Positions 12,143 to 24,854 of a DNA stretch of 64,000 bases are shown one piece after another. The position numbers were made by a program, and so were the translations under genes. The stretch is from Kryptolebias marmoratus (Eukaryota > Chordata > Actinopteri > Cyprinodontiformes > Rivulidae): NCBI RefSeq assembly GCF_001649575.2, contig NC_051444.1, positions 20,533,983 through 20,597,982 on the forward strand, given 5' to 3'. The stretch's first letter is position 1, and each line of letters opens with the position of its first letter. A model generated the notes under the pieces. That model was not told the origin of the DNA and searched no databases. It was given only the letters and a program-made list of their open reading frames with translations.

Positions 12143-13996
12143 TTAAATAAACATGAGAAACTGGAGGGGAAAAGCACCAGTGTTTACTCTGAGGGTGTTC
12201 TTTACTGATTAGGATCTAATTTGTTTGTACTATTTGTTACCTCTTTACTGAGTGTATTTGAAGTTAAGTTGCTAAGCCGGTGGTAGGAGCGTAAGCCCCC
12301 TTTTTTATATTACATTTTGTGAACACACATATGTGACTCAGCTCTTTTATTTTTCGTTTTCTATTAGAACTGTACAGTACCTTATCAGTAGTTTACTGCA
12401 AGCACATCTAATATTAAACTATGATAATTTCAGTAATACGCTCCTGACATGAATGTTACAAAAGCAATATTGAATAAATGCTTAAATACAAGAGGAATCA
12501 GATGAAAGAGGGTGATTCACTTTCAGATAAAACATATCATGAACTGAAAGTTGAATGTTTCATTCAAACATTATTGTATTACAAGAGCTCAGCTTAATAA
12601 GTAAGGTGGCAGGGACCACAGCAGTAGTAAAACTTGATGTTGAGTGTAGTTTTCAAGGATAATTTCATTATTAGAATAAAAATAAATTGGAGTCAAAGAA
12701 GTCTGTTTAAAATCTGATCAGCTTTTTTATGTATTAATCTTAAGTAATTTTACCTCCAGATTTTTTAAAATTATTATTATTGTGTGATTTTATCTTTAGG
12801 AAATGCATTTTTAAGGGATGCTGCCCACTGCGTCTGATCGTTTTTCTCACTGTTTTCTTTTTCTTTCTCACACACACACATTTATATATACTACCACATG
12901 CAGACCTTCAGCTTCTTATTCAGATGCCGCTTTTCTCTTCCAAAGCCACCCACTCATCCACCCTTTTTCCTGCCGAAGGGCAGCTGTGCCAAGCCAGCCT
13001 TGCTGTGTAGGCCAGAGAAAGTAGAAGGCATTCACACGCTCAAACACACTGGCAACACAGCAGCGTGCAGTTTCCAATCTCTGGCCACTTGGATAAGAGG
13101 ATATTACATAGCTATAACACAGTGTCTTGTTTGTGCATGTAGAACACATAACAAAACAAATCAAAGCTGACCTCTTCTGCTCTAGAAAAGCTCACAGTAT
13201 TTAATCTTAAATACATTTACCTTTACAAGCACATGGAAGGCTATAATCACTGACACTCAACTTGTTCCAAGCTTTGTTCATGTTACACATTTTCATGCAT
13301 GTCGATCATCGGCATACATAGAAGTTTGCAGGCATTTTCTTTTTTAGAATGACACATATTTTCTTCATAAAGTATAGAAACCCTTTAGATTAATCATATT
13401 GAAGATTTACCAGCCTAAAGAGGTGTTTATACACTTTACAGATTATTTTTAGAGCATCCTTTTGCTTTGTTTTTTTCCAGTTGGTCATTTACATGACATA
13501 TGCTATGGCAATATAGATTTTCCTTTTTGTTGTTTTTAATTCTTACTTTTTTAGGATCTATATCCACAAATCAAATAGAACTTTTTTTTCTAAAAAATAA
13601 TTCAAAATTTTAGTTACTCTAAAATGTTGCAAAGGATAAAAATAATATTAAAGGAATTACAAGATGCACAAACCTTGCCAGCTAAAGCCATTATGTTGTT
13701 TAACACAAAGTATGATGAATAACAAGAGGTTTCTTTTATAGTAGTTTGTAAATGTCTCTTTAAATATTTGTAAATGTAAATAAGATATGGGTTCATCTTA
13801 TCCTATTTATTTATTTTACACAATGTCCATACTATCTCAGAATTGGGGTTGTGTTACTGAATCATGCAGAGTAGCAATACTCTCATTTTCTTTCATAACT
13901 GGCTAATAGATTGCATTTGTCTAGATCTTCACACCAGGTCTGTCTGCCTTGTCTGACTCTAATAGGAGCAATTAGCTCCTGGCACCATATTCCTAC

Positions 13997-14035
13997 AAAT
14001 CACTTGACCATGGACCAAGCATGGTCAAGTGATTT
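13997..14035. repeat. Perfect 16-bp hairpin
   Basis: AAATCACTTGACCATG at 13997-14012, a 7-base loop, then its exact reverse complement at 14020-14035. It is not linked to a recognised mobile element. Confidence 0.85.
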
Positions 14036-14707
14036 TCTGTTCTGCACTTGATTTTTATGAACATGATTTCAAGGCGTTGTGGCTGTGAAGAATGAATCTG
14101 GCATTGAGAATGGGAGTCATGCATCAATTTTTCTGATGATTTTCGGCATCAGTGCCGGAGGGCCTCCAGCACTTGATTGAAGCAGTTTCCAAAATATGAT
14201 GCAGCTAAAATTCAAACCTGAACCTTTAATCTGGAGTCTGTGAGAGGGAGGGAGCCATATCCTGCCACACCACTTGCCAGATTGGCATTTATTTTTGTAT
14301 ATCCTCAACAGTGTTTTATTTGTTATAAATCTACAGTGCAGTGGCTGTGAACAGCTGTAGTTTTCAGAACTTTTTTTTTTTTCTACTTTTACCCAAGTGT
14401 TGGTAGATCACTCTAAAAGATAACGACAAGCAAACAGCCAGTAGGGGACAGTGTCTGTAAATAATATTATGAGAATATGATTCTGTTCAAACTTGGTTTA
14501 TTATCTCAGAACTGAACCACAGTGCAAGGGGAGATGATAATCTGATCTGATGAGCTGTTTTCCTTTGAACCATGTCGATGGACAAGTCAGTATCTGTCAT
14601 TTACCTGAGGTTGACATGACATATTACACTATATATATAAAAAAGAAATGACAACGTTATAATTTTGGCAGTATTTTGCTCACTTCTGGCATTCACATAT
14701 TAGAAGT

Positions 14708-14735
14708 GACATATACCACATAGGTGGTATGTGTC
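14708..14735. repeat. 12-bp hairpin with one wobble position
   Basis: GACATATACCAC pairs with GTGGTATGTGTC across a 4-base loop, with one T.G position. A third related arm, GACACATACC, follows at 14753, so two alternative foldings are possible. Confidence 0.6.
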
Positions 14736-15315
14736 AAAGTGGATGTGATTCTGACACATACCTCCTACACAAACTCTACAGCAATATGGAAAAAAATATT
14801 TCCTGATGATAGTGGCCTCTTTCAGCATAATAATGTGATGGTTTAAGGAACACAACAAGGAGTTTTAGGAATTGGCAATCAAGAGTTCTTACCTCTCCAT
14901 GGAGGGAGAAGATGACAGAGGCGGCCTAAATTCAAATAGCATACAGAAAGCACAGGTGAACTCAGCAGAGAGGATTTTCAGTGGCTCCTGCGCAACCAGA
15001 GAGATGGTCAACCCATTTCTCCGAGTTTGAGAGAATCAAATTAATATATCCAGTTTGTTTTGTTTCATCTTTCAGTCCAAAACAATGATTTACTTCATCC
15101 CATTTCCTGCTCACTTTATTTTGCAGAAATACCTGATATATCTCAACAGCAGCAAACTTCATTTTGCAAATAAAGTTGAAATAGTATCACCATGTATCCA
15201 AGAATTTTTAAATCCTTTAAAAATAGACTTTCTTTGAAAAACAAAAAGCATTGTAAATAACAAAAATCGCAAGAGAACAAAAACCTGCCAATCTAGTTTG
15301 AACTTTTTGTTTAAC

Positions 15316-15582
15316 ATCCATCCATCCATTCATCCATTTTCTTTATTCTCTTTTCCTTTCCGGGTCACGGGGAGCTGGTGTCTAACTCCAGCAGTCACTG
15401 TGCGAGAGGCGGGGGACACCCTGAAAAGGTTACAAGTCCATCATAGGGCCACACAGAGACAAACAAGACAAACAACCATTCACACTCTCATTCACACCTA
15501 GGGACAATTTAAGAGTTACCAGTTAACCTAACATGCATGTTTTTTGGTCTGTGGGAGGAAACCGGAGTACCCGCAGTAAGTT
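15316..15582 (-). mobile_element. Retroposon 3' tail with (GATG)n end, copy 1
   Basis: The + strand begins with repeated CATCCATC and runs through a GGGTCACGGGGAGCTGG block, an AGAGGCGGGGGACACCCTG block, ACACAGAGACAAACAAG, and GTCTGTGGGAGGAAACCGGAG. This order is that of a very common teleost interspersed repeat. The GGATGGATG terminus on the - strand resembles the GATG tail of Rex3/RTE-type LINEs, but the family assignment is from memory and tentative. Related copies lie at 37085-37455 and 43990-44121. Confidence 0.65.
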
Positions 15583-17277
15583 TAATTTACCAATCAGTCA
15601 GTTTATTGACAGCTGATAATATTGATGTCTTAATTGATAAATTAAACAAACTTTACAATGTTTACAGTATATTAATAAAAATAAAGAAAAAAAGAGGATA
15701 TTTATTGCTGCAGATTGTGGATAATTGTAGAATAACAGATGAAGATAGTTTTATCAAACTGCTGTACATGTATAACTTGCCCCTGTGCTTTAATCAGAGA
15801 TTGTTTATCATTGTAATAAATTGTGCCCAGCATGATCACCAATAAGAGACAAACATAACTGGAAGCAATAGGCTTGCTTTTAGACACTTGCATGCAAAGC
15901 CTATCAGCCAGCGGCCACCACTGCTTTTCCAATCAATAAACAAATTAACAAGACAAATGAAATTTGTTTAATTACAAGACCCTTTTGGAATGACTTGCCG
16001 ACAGGGAATCAGATAAGGATTTCCCTTAAACCCAGAGGAACATCCACGCTTAATATAGCTGTTTATTTGCTCATGTGGTGCCACTATCAAAATGAACGAT
16101 TGGGTGACAAATATAGGTCATAAATGGGGAAAGAAAGGAAATGAATCAAGCAAGCATCAGCACACATAAATGCACAGATTTGTATGTGCATTATGTTCAA
16201 TTTTCACTAAGCTGTGATGCAGCAGTTCCTTCAAGCCTGGCTCTATACCGGCTTTAAAAAGGATCTGCTGGATGCAGAGATCCAATATGCATTGACTGCA
16301 GGGCTGGCTAGCTATCTGACAGATCGTTTATACAAGGAGATCTGTGCTCTAAACTTGCTGTTTCGCCTGCTGATTTGTACACAGACTGACTTCTGTGGGC
16401 TTGAGTGTCTGTGGGACTGGTGTTTGTGTGTGTGTGACGGGGGGCATAGCAGTGTGATTTGTAATGCTGTTTATGCAGTCCATATGCTCTCGGTTTGACT
16501 CCTGTGTATCTTCAGGCCCTGAGAGGAGGAGGAAATTTTTTTTTATATTTAAGAGACCCCTAACTCTGTGGGAGTTCAAACTTGCCTTGTAGACAAAGCA
16601 CACACTTCTGCACTCTCTAACTCTTTCTTATCCTCTCTCTCGCTCTCTCTGCCTCCTGTCTTTGTCAGAGTAGGAGGTAATGAATTACGTATGAGTAGCA
16701 GAAAAGGAGCATGGTCGTGTGGATGAGCCCTTTAAGAGCAAAGTCTTGTCCTAACCCTGTTGCTCCAGGACCATTTAAAAGGCATGCCGGCTCCTATGAA
16801 GATCCCATTTGGCCTTCCAGTCGGCTTCACTCCAGCAAGCCTTTCACAATCATTCTTTTTTTCTTTTCTTATCCATCTCTCTTTGTATGTCTCTTTGGGC
16901 TCTTTCACATACTTACTATCCATTTACAATTGGCACAGCACCAAAACACAGTTTAAGCAAATATTGTTTATATTGTAACAACAATAATGTGCATGTTTTT
17001 TTTTTTGGTTGGTTTTTTTTTTGGTTTAGTCATATGGCTGTAAAATGTTTCTAACTAGTTGGTGCCAACTGTAGGTGAACAGATTATGTTTAGTTTGCTG
17101 GTACTTTTATGGATGCTTTCATTTCCCCCTTCAAAATTTTTTGGCTGCATAATTGATCTTTTTTTTCTTTCTTTGTCTCACTCTGTCTTTTATCCTTCTT
17201 GCCATCGGTCTTCAGCTTGGCCTTCTTACTTTCTGGGTGGTACTTTATGCCTTTACACTCTCTCTCTCTCTTTGTGT

Positions 17278-17286
17278 GTATATATA

Positions 17287-17355
<69 letters not shown>
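17278..17355. repeat. (TA)n microsatellite
   Basis: About 78 bases of alternating TA with one phase slip near 17293. It directly abuts the Tc1-like terminus at 17356, consistent with the TA insertion preference of that superfamily. Confidence 0.9.
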
Positions 17356-17357
<2 letters not shown>

Positions 17358-18060
17358 TGCCTGTAAAAAGTATTCATCCCCATTGGAGGCTTTAACCTTT
17401 TATTGCTATTATACATCAGTCACTGTCAATATAAATGAGACTTTATGAAAATAAAAAATAAATTAAAAGCCCTCTTCAGTGACAAAACTAAAATAAATGT
17501 CAACAATGTAATGCCAGTTAAATAAAAATATGTAATGTAAAATCACTGACTGCATGAACATGCTCCCCCTTTAATGTGACGGTTATAATTCAACTCTGAG
17601 AAAAGATTTTTGAAAAGATCAAGTCAGGGGATGATACAACAGGATTTCTAAGGCCCTAAACTTCCTCAGGAATTCTGTTAAATCAGTCATCAAGAACTTA
17701 AAGGAATATGGGACGTGTAAATCTACCAAGAGCAGGTCCTCACAAACTAAGTAACAAGAAAGAGAATACTGAGAGAGGCTACCAAGACACCTGGGAGCAC
17801 TCTCAAGGAGTTCCAAGCTTCAGCAGGTGAGATGGGAGAGACTGTGCTACAACCTCCAGGATTTCCCTATATTTTGCTGCATCAATTTTACCTTCTATCT
17901 TTACAAGCTATCCAGGGCTGGCTGCATAGAAGCACTTGACTGTGGATGTTTGGAAAACTCAAGTCAAGATTTGATATGAGTTTTCTTTAACAGTAGTTCT
18001 CTGTTTTACCACTCTCCCATAAAGCTTAGACTGGTGAATAACCCAGGCAAAAGGGTTAAA
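17356..18060 (+). pseudogene. Rearranged Tc1/mariner transposon relic
   Basis: The left end, AGTGCCTGTAAAAAGTATTC, resembles the terminal repeat of abundant fish Tc1-like elements. From about 17632 to 17848 the + strand reads broken Tc1 transposase N-terminal sequence (SVKSVIKNLKEYG, then EATKTPGSTLKEF and EMGETV). From about 17850 to 18055 the transposase continues on the - strand instead (AWVIHQSKLYGRV, then a deletion, then QPALDSL). The second half has therefore been inverted relative to the first. Stops, a deletion and the lack of a right terminus make it dead. (TA)n tracts flank both sides. Confidence 0.7.
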
Positions 18061-18061
18061 C

Positions 18062-18086
18062 TATATATATATATATATATATATAT
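18062..18086. repeat. (TA)n microsatellite
   Basis: About 25 bases of TA repeats immediately after the Tc1 relic. Confidence 0.9.
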
Positions 18087-20440
18087 TTATACTGTTGGCT
18101 TTACACTCTGCTGATATATCTTCAGCATTGTCCTCTGTAGTTGTTTTAACCTGCTCCCCCCACTTCCTATTCTAGTGAGATATTTTTTTATTTGTTTTTA
18201 TTTTTTGAGATGTCTGAAGTTTGTGTTTATCCTCTGAGGTGATTGATGTGTCAACTCACAACCATTCTAAATAATTATTTGCCCAAGCTGTCCTTTAACT
18301 GGGTCTGGGGACCTGTCTGTATTACTGTGTTCATGTGCATTTCTGCTCCTCTTTCCATTTGATATACACATGTTTATTTATGTATAATGCTGACATAAAC
18401 TGAGGCTTGCGATGGAAAGAAAGTCCTCTGAGGCTGAGGTATCTTGGATGAAAATTGGAGGAGTAAGGGATAAAAAGTGAAAATAGGTGAAGGGTCCCAA
18501 GTGGGACACTGTGTGAGAATGAGATAAATTAGGTAAGTGAGAAACCAGCAGAGTGTAAAGCCAACAGTATACAATCTAAACAAAGGAGAATAGTTTTGGA
18601 TTGAGCTGAAATCATGAATTTATTCTGTTCTTTCAGCCAATTTTCAGGCCTCAGCTAGTAGATTAAAATTCATTGGATAATTTATGATATGTAGTATCCT
18701 CACTTGGACTACTACATATGGCTAATTCACTCTGAATTGGAAAAAAAAAACAGCACTGCCAGGTTGTCATCTTTTTGTTTTTTACCTAGAGTACATCAGA
18801 GGCAGCTTAATGAATATGCTCCCAAAGACACTGCTCTGCCTTCACAACACAATTAAAAAAGAAATACAAAACTGCATATTATTTACTCAAAAAGCCATAA
18901 TTACATTTAGCTCAAGGTTAATTTGCAGTAGGATCTATGTTATGAAATCAGCTGAGAAGGTGCACACTGGCTCCAAAAATTCCAGCTTTTATGAGTAAGC
19001 TTGACAAAAAATAGGTTTTCACACAGACACAGTGGAGTGAAATGTCTGTAGAAAGCATTAGCAAATTTTTTGAAAGCTGTTCAATGCAAAGTGTCAGTTA
19101 CAGTGGAAAAAAAGGTAATGCAAGAGTGAAGCAAGTCAGGAGGTAAAATAGAGAAGCAGGAGATGAAAGGCTGCTGACAGACAGACTGACAGTGGAAAAG
19201 ATGTTATAAGAGGGATGAAGGAAGCTCAGCTGAACTCAGAAACACACAGAAGTTAGAGTAGCAAAGAGGGAATTTGATTTTCGGCAGCTGCTTTTGACTT
19301 TCAGCTTCAACTTTGCCATACATCAACAAATCTGAGTGTATATGTGAGCAAAATTCACAGTAGAGTTTTGTCCTTATTTTTCTGTGGTAATAATTATTCT
19401 ACACAGTCGCTGAACCTCCTGTTTCAGGATAGATTTTAACAATAAAGCGCAAATTGAGAGCTTTTCCAATGAAACCTAAAATCAAACAATTAAGTGCAAA
19501 CTTAATGTCTAGTTCAGCCACTGAATGATAAAGAGTGTAGCTTCAGGGGGGACATGGGGAAAATTAAAAAACAATAAGCTTTTAGACATAAACTCCAATG
19601 GCATAAAATTATTTTTAATTGAATTACACCAACAGAGAAATGTACAGCACTGATATTAAACTGAGTTTCATGACATCACCTACTCATTAACATGTATCGA
19701 TGTTTTTTTTTCTCTTTTTTTTTCCATTCTGACTACAACCAAGTTTAGCAGAAAGTAAAAAGTCACTTCAGCCTCCTCTCTGTAAGCAGGGACAATACAT
19801 TTTGCCTGTTGCAATCCAATAAATAAATGAACATAACATATTTTTTGTTGAAAATGTCAGTCTTCCTTCAGCGCAACTTAAACTGTTTTTATTGACAGCC
19901 TTTAGAGACCTTCCTCATGTGGAATAAGTGTTCTTTAACAGTAAGTCTTACAGTAATTATAATTGATCATTATACAGCATTTTCTCCCTTCTTAATACAA
20001 GAATTGGAACAGTGAAGTCACTATGGATTTTCATCCTTTACCTTGCCCCCAACTGGTTTATCTGTGTACAAGGTGGACATTGTCCCGCAGTCAGAAGCCC
20101 AGAGGGGTTTCTCAGACTCTGGGGAAGTCACATCATCCAGCTTCTGAAGAGTCAATGTACAATACAGCTTCCTACATCAAGTAAGATTAGACATCATGTG
20201 TCAAAAAGTGCCCTTGGGCAAGCCTCAAGTTGTACCTAACATATGGTATTGTGTGCATGATGGAGAAAACCAATGCTTTGTGTGTGACTAGTTGAATGAG
20301 AAACATAGGGGGCTTTTGGACCACAGCAGTTCTCTTCACATTCTTTACAACCATATGATCTAGTTTTTGTTTATTTTTTGTTTTCCCTTTATACTGTTTG
20401 TACTGAGGCATTTTGTTGTACTTATAATACAGAGTAGGAT

Positions 20441-20760
20441 TTTCTTAGCTCAGTGGTGACTCTCAAGTGATGGAAGGGGATGTGGTTAGTTCGTATATAA
20501 GTGTACATTGATTAGCCAAGCAAATTGAACACTATTCCAGCACCCTTACTATTAAGGCTATTAACTTTTAACTTCCACTTTAAAATTAAACCAAAGATTC
20601 ACAACATACAGCTTTAATTATGGAGTTCTCCATTGTTGTTGTTGGTAAATGTCACATGTATAAATGATATGGTCATGCTGATCATTGGTCAAGTGTTGTT
20701 CAATCACATTGTTCCCCCGGTGATACAAAAGAAGGATGTAAGTCCTTCTAACTGCTTCAG
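20441..20760 (+). repeat. Unassigned interspersed repeat family B, copy 1
   Basis: It contains TTGATTAGCCAAGCAAATTG, which matches the TTGATTAGCGGAGCAAATTG string at 54851 with two changes, and a CAACATACAGCT...GGTGATACAAAAG stretch that parallels 55073-55187. A third relative is at 60661-61180. No terminal repeats or coding potential were recognised. Confidence 0.5.
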
Positions 20761-21396
20761 GATTTGATTAACAGGCCAAATAACTGTCTGGTCCAAAACC
20801 GCCAATAGTGTAAAATGTTTTGTTGGAATTGGCCAAGGTTAAAGCGGTAGTATTTAATTGTGACCAAGTACTAAACTTTTAGATGTTTTGTTAATGTTAA
20901 TCGTTATGTGTCCACATGAACTTTAGAATCTCAGCTAGTGTGATGATGGATTGTCAGTGTCGGCTGGTAGACATGCTTTCCCATAATTCCTTACATATGG
21001 TGCAAAGCACACAAGCTTTCTTAACCACTTCATTAACTTTTAATTTCCCATTTGAGTAAGTCAGAAAATAGAATGCAATAACTTTTGTTTGATGTTTGGT
21101 GACGGCCATGAAGAAAAAAAAAAAGAAAAGAAAAAACAAAGATCACAACAGCTTTTGTGCAATAATCCTCGTTAAGCTAATATACAAAGAAGGCACATGC
21201 AATTGGCAGTGCTCTGTACTAAAATGTCAGCTTGTATTCTTTAATAAATGGATACTTCATACACTTCCTAATTCACTGCCATGCATCATCCTGTTGCAGC
21301 AGTTTCAATGGTCTACTAACACCAATAACAAACAGCTCTCAAAACAAAGAAAGTCACGCCACCTTTTTCCTTTTCTCTCTCTCTCTGTCTACCCAG

Positions 21397-21524
21397 AGCT
21401 AATAGATGGGACCCCCACCCTTAAAATCAACCATGGCTCTGGCACACTGGTGCTTCAGTTGCCAGGGAACGTCAATGTTGCAGACAGGCGCTGGCATCGA
21501 CTAGATGTCCGCAGCAACAGCAAG
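21397..21524 (+). CDS. Cadherin exon: laminin G domain 1, middle part
   Basis: Phase 1 entry makes a GAG codon across the junction and gives FMAIELIDGTPTLKINHGSG, the classic LamG pattern ...ALEL.DG.L....N.GSG. It ends RRWHRLDVRSNSK, where the W.H.L.V motif is diagnostic of LamG. The acceptor is a CTCTGTCTACCCAG tract and the donor is AAG|GTGAGA, phase 0. All 42 codons are open and in frame with the neighbouring exons. Confidence 0.95.
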
Positions 21525-23776
21525 GTGAGACACGTCATCCATTTAACACTTGCTCTCACTTATTTAGGAAATAAGCTATTATTACAGAAGTGTAACAAAC
21601 TGGTTACACCTCTGTGCTTTAAGTTTACAGACTTATCACACTTTCAACTTATGTTGCTCCTGCAATCAGATTTGGACTTTTAAATGCATATGTAATTAAC
21701 TACGTAAAATTCCTTACATTGTTATAGTCTAATGTTAGCTAAAAAAAACAGCATATAACATTTGTGAACATAAATGTTGTTCTTAACTTCTCTGTTTTGT
21801 TTTTAAGTATGAGCTATACAGTTAATGACACTGATGTTGAGTGTCATTCTGTGTAATGTATAAAAAAATATGCCAGTAGTGCTGAACTCCACCTGTATTA
21901 CTCTTGAGGTGGCAGCTTCACTCTCCTGACCACCAGCTGCAGAGGCTTGTGGTAGTTGTGCATCTATGATGGAAAGTTGTGTTTTGTACAAACCTGATGC
22001 TTACTGACACTGTCAAGATGCCTAAAGATTTAAAGAACTGCATCCATTAAGAATGTATAGTAACTAAGGTGATGTTGACTTTCTTTGCTTACATACAAAG
22101 TAGTTTTAGTGTCCTAGACATAGAAATTCAAGAAAAAGTGCAATATTTGGTTATTATTCCAATTTATATATGAAAAAAGTAATACACAAATTGTTATTGG
22201 GTTTATTTCAGTGTTTGTTGGATATGAATGTTCTCCCTTGATCTGTCAGTCCACAGAAGAAAAAGTTGCACCTTTAGTACGACATTGTATTAGCATCACA
22301 TACATGTGACTAATTAATGTAATAGACTTCAAATTTCATCAATTTAGTGACATGAAAGCCTAATTATTACTATCCCGGTAGGGAAGATGGTAGTGATGTA
22401 CTATTATAAAGCTGTCTGAACTGTACAGAACAAAGGGAGATAATTGTAGAAAGAGTGAGACGGATGATTGCATTAGCTCTCCTTTGACATTTATGTCTGG
22501 GATAAATTCAACTGAATCAAATTGGTTAAATTAAGATAGTCCTAATTTGACTGTGAACTGCCTGAATCTTTTTACATCCAAGAATATACACAACCACTTC
22601 CTTAAAGTTTTATTCCTCTCTTAAATATCAACAAGACTTTGAGAAATCCTATTTTTAGAGTCTTTGATATAACACAGTTTGACAGCTTCGAACTCCTGTC
22701 TTACTTTGAGCAGGACACCTAAAAGCAGCTGGACAAGCTTTGCCTCTGCCTTCTTTTATATCATCTTGCATAGAGGCTCCATTTCAGTAAAAGTAAAGGA
22801 CTAAGACTTTTCTCTCTTGTCTGTTAATGCAGTATAAGTGTTTTCATAGCCAACAGAGTCAAACATCTCAAAAACCTTAAGTGAATAATTATACAATTAT
22901 ATCTATTTTGAACTGCATGAATGCTTGAATGCATTGAAATATTTGTTATTACACCTGGGAATATTCTGCCTTTCTATGTCGTTATTGCACATTAAACATG
23001 ATGTATAAATTTGTTTTGTAAAATTAACAGAATATAATTTAGTCTGTTGATGTGACACCATGGGTCCACAATCAAAAATACTTCTGAAGATTACAATAAA
23101 GACCAAGAACAGTATTTCCTAAACTCACTGTGATCAAGAGCAAGACCAAAATGCAGTAAAAACTTGTGGAGATAGAAATAAGCCCATCAAATCATGGTGC
23201 TTGAGGAAGTTTTTTTTTTTTATCTTTCTTTTATAGAAAATGTCTATCTTAAGATTTTAGTGCTCCAAGATTTGCAAAGGTGACAAGAAATTGTAATAAC
23301 TGTTGTGGCACAGTTGTGAAATCATGCTTTATGTTCCTTAAATAACATTGGCAGTCCTTCAAAAGACTTGACCTGCATAATATGTACTTTAATGTGATTT
23401 AAGCTGTTGTGAAAGTTGTATGTACAAATGAGCATTATCTACAGAAGATGTAACAGCGATTTGTGTCTGAACTTTTGATTTTTTTTTATGAATTGTTAAG
23501 ACTTTAACTATGGATAAATGAATTACAGTAACTGTTTTTAGTTTTTCATTTGTTTTAATATCTTACCTATCTTTATCCTTGCAAGATCATAAGGTATACA
23601 AATTCATCTGTTTATGACTGTCAATCTTTTCTGTTGTGTGAAAAACATACAGTAAGACACAGCAGGCAGCAGTGCAATAATACTAGACACATTAATGAAA
23701 GACGTGTGAGTCAGACATCTTAGCTTTACTTTAATAACAAGAATGAAAAATCACTGTTCTTCGTTTTCCTCTTCAG
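21525..23776 (+). other. Intron (2.25 kb), nothing recognised
   Basis: Phase 0 intron with donor GTGAGA and acceptor TCTTCAG. It is AT-rich with no mobile element, RNA gene or extra exon that I can support. A 9-bp inverted repeat (AATGACACT/AGTGTCATT) near 21825-21850 is the only small structure noted. Confidence 0.75.
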
Positions 23777-23904
23777 GAAGTACGTTTTACTTTAGATCGA
23801 TGTTCAGGGGCTTCAGTAATGGAAACAGAAGGTCGGGGAAGCTGGTTGACCATTGAAGACCACTCCTCCTGTGAAGTGACGGGTGTTACACCAAACACTG
23901 ACAG
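23777..23904 (+). CDS. Cadherin exon: laminin G domain 1, later part
   Basis: It continues in phase 0 with EVRFTLDRCSGASVMETEG, matching the V.L.LDRC.GA...E pattern seen in LamG1 of CadN-type cadherins. It then carries SWLTIEDHSSCEVTG and two cysteines likely to pair within the domain. The acceptor is CTTCAG at 23771-23776 and the donor is AG|GTACTC, phase 2. The 128-nt length equals that of the previous exon by coincidence; the sequences are unrelated. Confidence 0.94.
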
Positions 23905-24727
23905 GTACTCTCAAACATAGGATACATATGGACCTTAGTCTTGAAAGACTGGTGTGAATCATACTATTTGTTTTAACTTAAGTCTTAAGTCTATACAGAA
24001 AAGGAAACTAAAAATCAGGACATAACAAAAAATGTTTTGTCTAAAATAAGGTAAATACATCACCATGTTTACAGCAACATATGACATGTTACATTTTGAC
24101 TATTTAACAAAAAGTAAGTTAGAAACCAGAAGGAGTGTATGAAAAACAAAGTACATCCTGTAATTCAACAGCTTTTGAAACCAGTTTTAGCAACAGTAAC
24201 TTGAAGCAATTGTCTTCAGAATGTCCTTCTCAGTCTTTCACATTAAATGAATTTTGTTCCTTTCTTACTTCCAGCTTCAGTTCATTAAAGGTTTTAGACA
24301 TTTATTAACACACACTGCAAGGTGCCCAGGTCCCATGGCTACAAAACAAGCCCAAATCATCAGCCCTCCACCATTGTTCATCCAGGACCATTGTGCAACA
24401 TTTAAGACATTCAAGGCATTTAGTCAGTTGTTGCTTAGAATGACATTAAACAGCTTTTTTGATTAATGTTTAATTTCGTGTTGAATTTTATTTGACAGAA
24501 AATAATAAAATGGTTAAAAGCCAAATCAGCTGCTACAATAACTTTGCTGCTTTATTGTGGTGAAAAGCTTTAGTTTCACATACGAACAATTCCTCCTTGT
24601 TGTTTGGCACGTCTAAATTCTCCTGACACTTTGGCCCAAATAAATGCATGCATTCTGAGTACTATGGTTTCTAATGGTCATAAGTGCCTTTTAAACTATT
24701 TTTTCTGCCCTTGCTTCTGTGTTTTAG
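23905..24727 (+). other. Intron (0.8 kb), nothing recognised
   Basis: Phase 2 intron with donor GTACTC and acceptor GTTTTAG. It contains no gene. The 24254-24466 stretch, which includes an AAGGTGCCCAGGTCCCATGG block, may be an old repeat but I cannot name it. Confidence 0.75.
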
Positions 24728-24851
24728 ATACCTGAACATGAGTCAAGTGCTCCAGCTTGGTGGTGTGAATGAGGACATCCCCTACATCTACCCTCAGCTT
24801 CAGCATAAACACTTCACCGGCTGCATCCGCAACCTCATTGTAGACAGCAAG
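24728..24851 (+). CDS. Cadherin exon: end of laminin G domain 1
   Basis: It reads YLNMSQVLQLGGV, then FTGCIRNLIVDSK. The L.LGG and F.GC(I/M)R.L.....K motifs close a LamG domain, so LamG1 spans about residues 109-291. NMS is a potential N-glycosylation site. The acceptor is GTTTTAG and the donor is AAG|GTAACA, phase 0. A (CA)21 tract begins three bases into the intron, which is unusual and may influence recognition of this donor. Confidence 0.95.

Positions 24852-24854
<3 letters not shown>

Larger units (their letters stand above)
8832..21396 (+). other. Large intron with several repeats
   Basis: This is a 12.6-kb phase 1 intron. It holds two copies of the inverted-repeat element (9662-10063 reversed, 11549-12142), a 16-bp perfect hairpin at 13997-14035, a smaller hairpin at 14708-14735, a GATG-ended retroposon tail at 15316-15582, a rearranged Tc1-like relic at 17356-18060 between two (TA)n tracts, and a copy of a second repeat family at 20441-20760. 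No further exon with coding character was recognised. Confidence 0.8.

Noticed and set aside
17059..17448. Open frames across the TA microsatellite
   Set aside because: The products are mostly Ile-Tyr repeats from (TA)n and have no coding meaning.
21096..21396. 5' extension of the open frame over exon 21397-21524
   Set aside because: Lysine-rich start and lack of similarity; the frame before the CCCAG acceptor is intron read-through.
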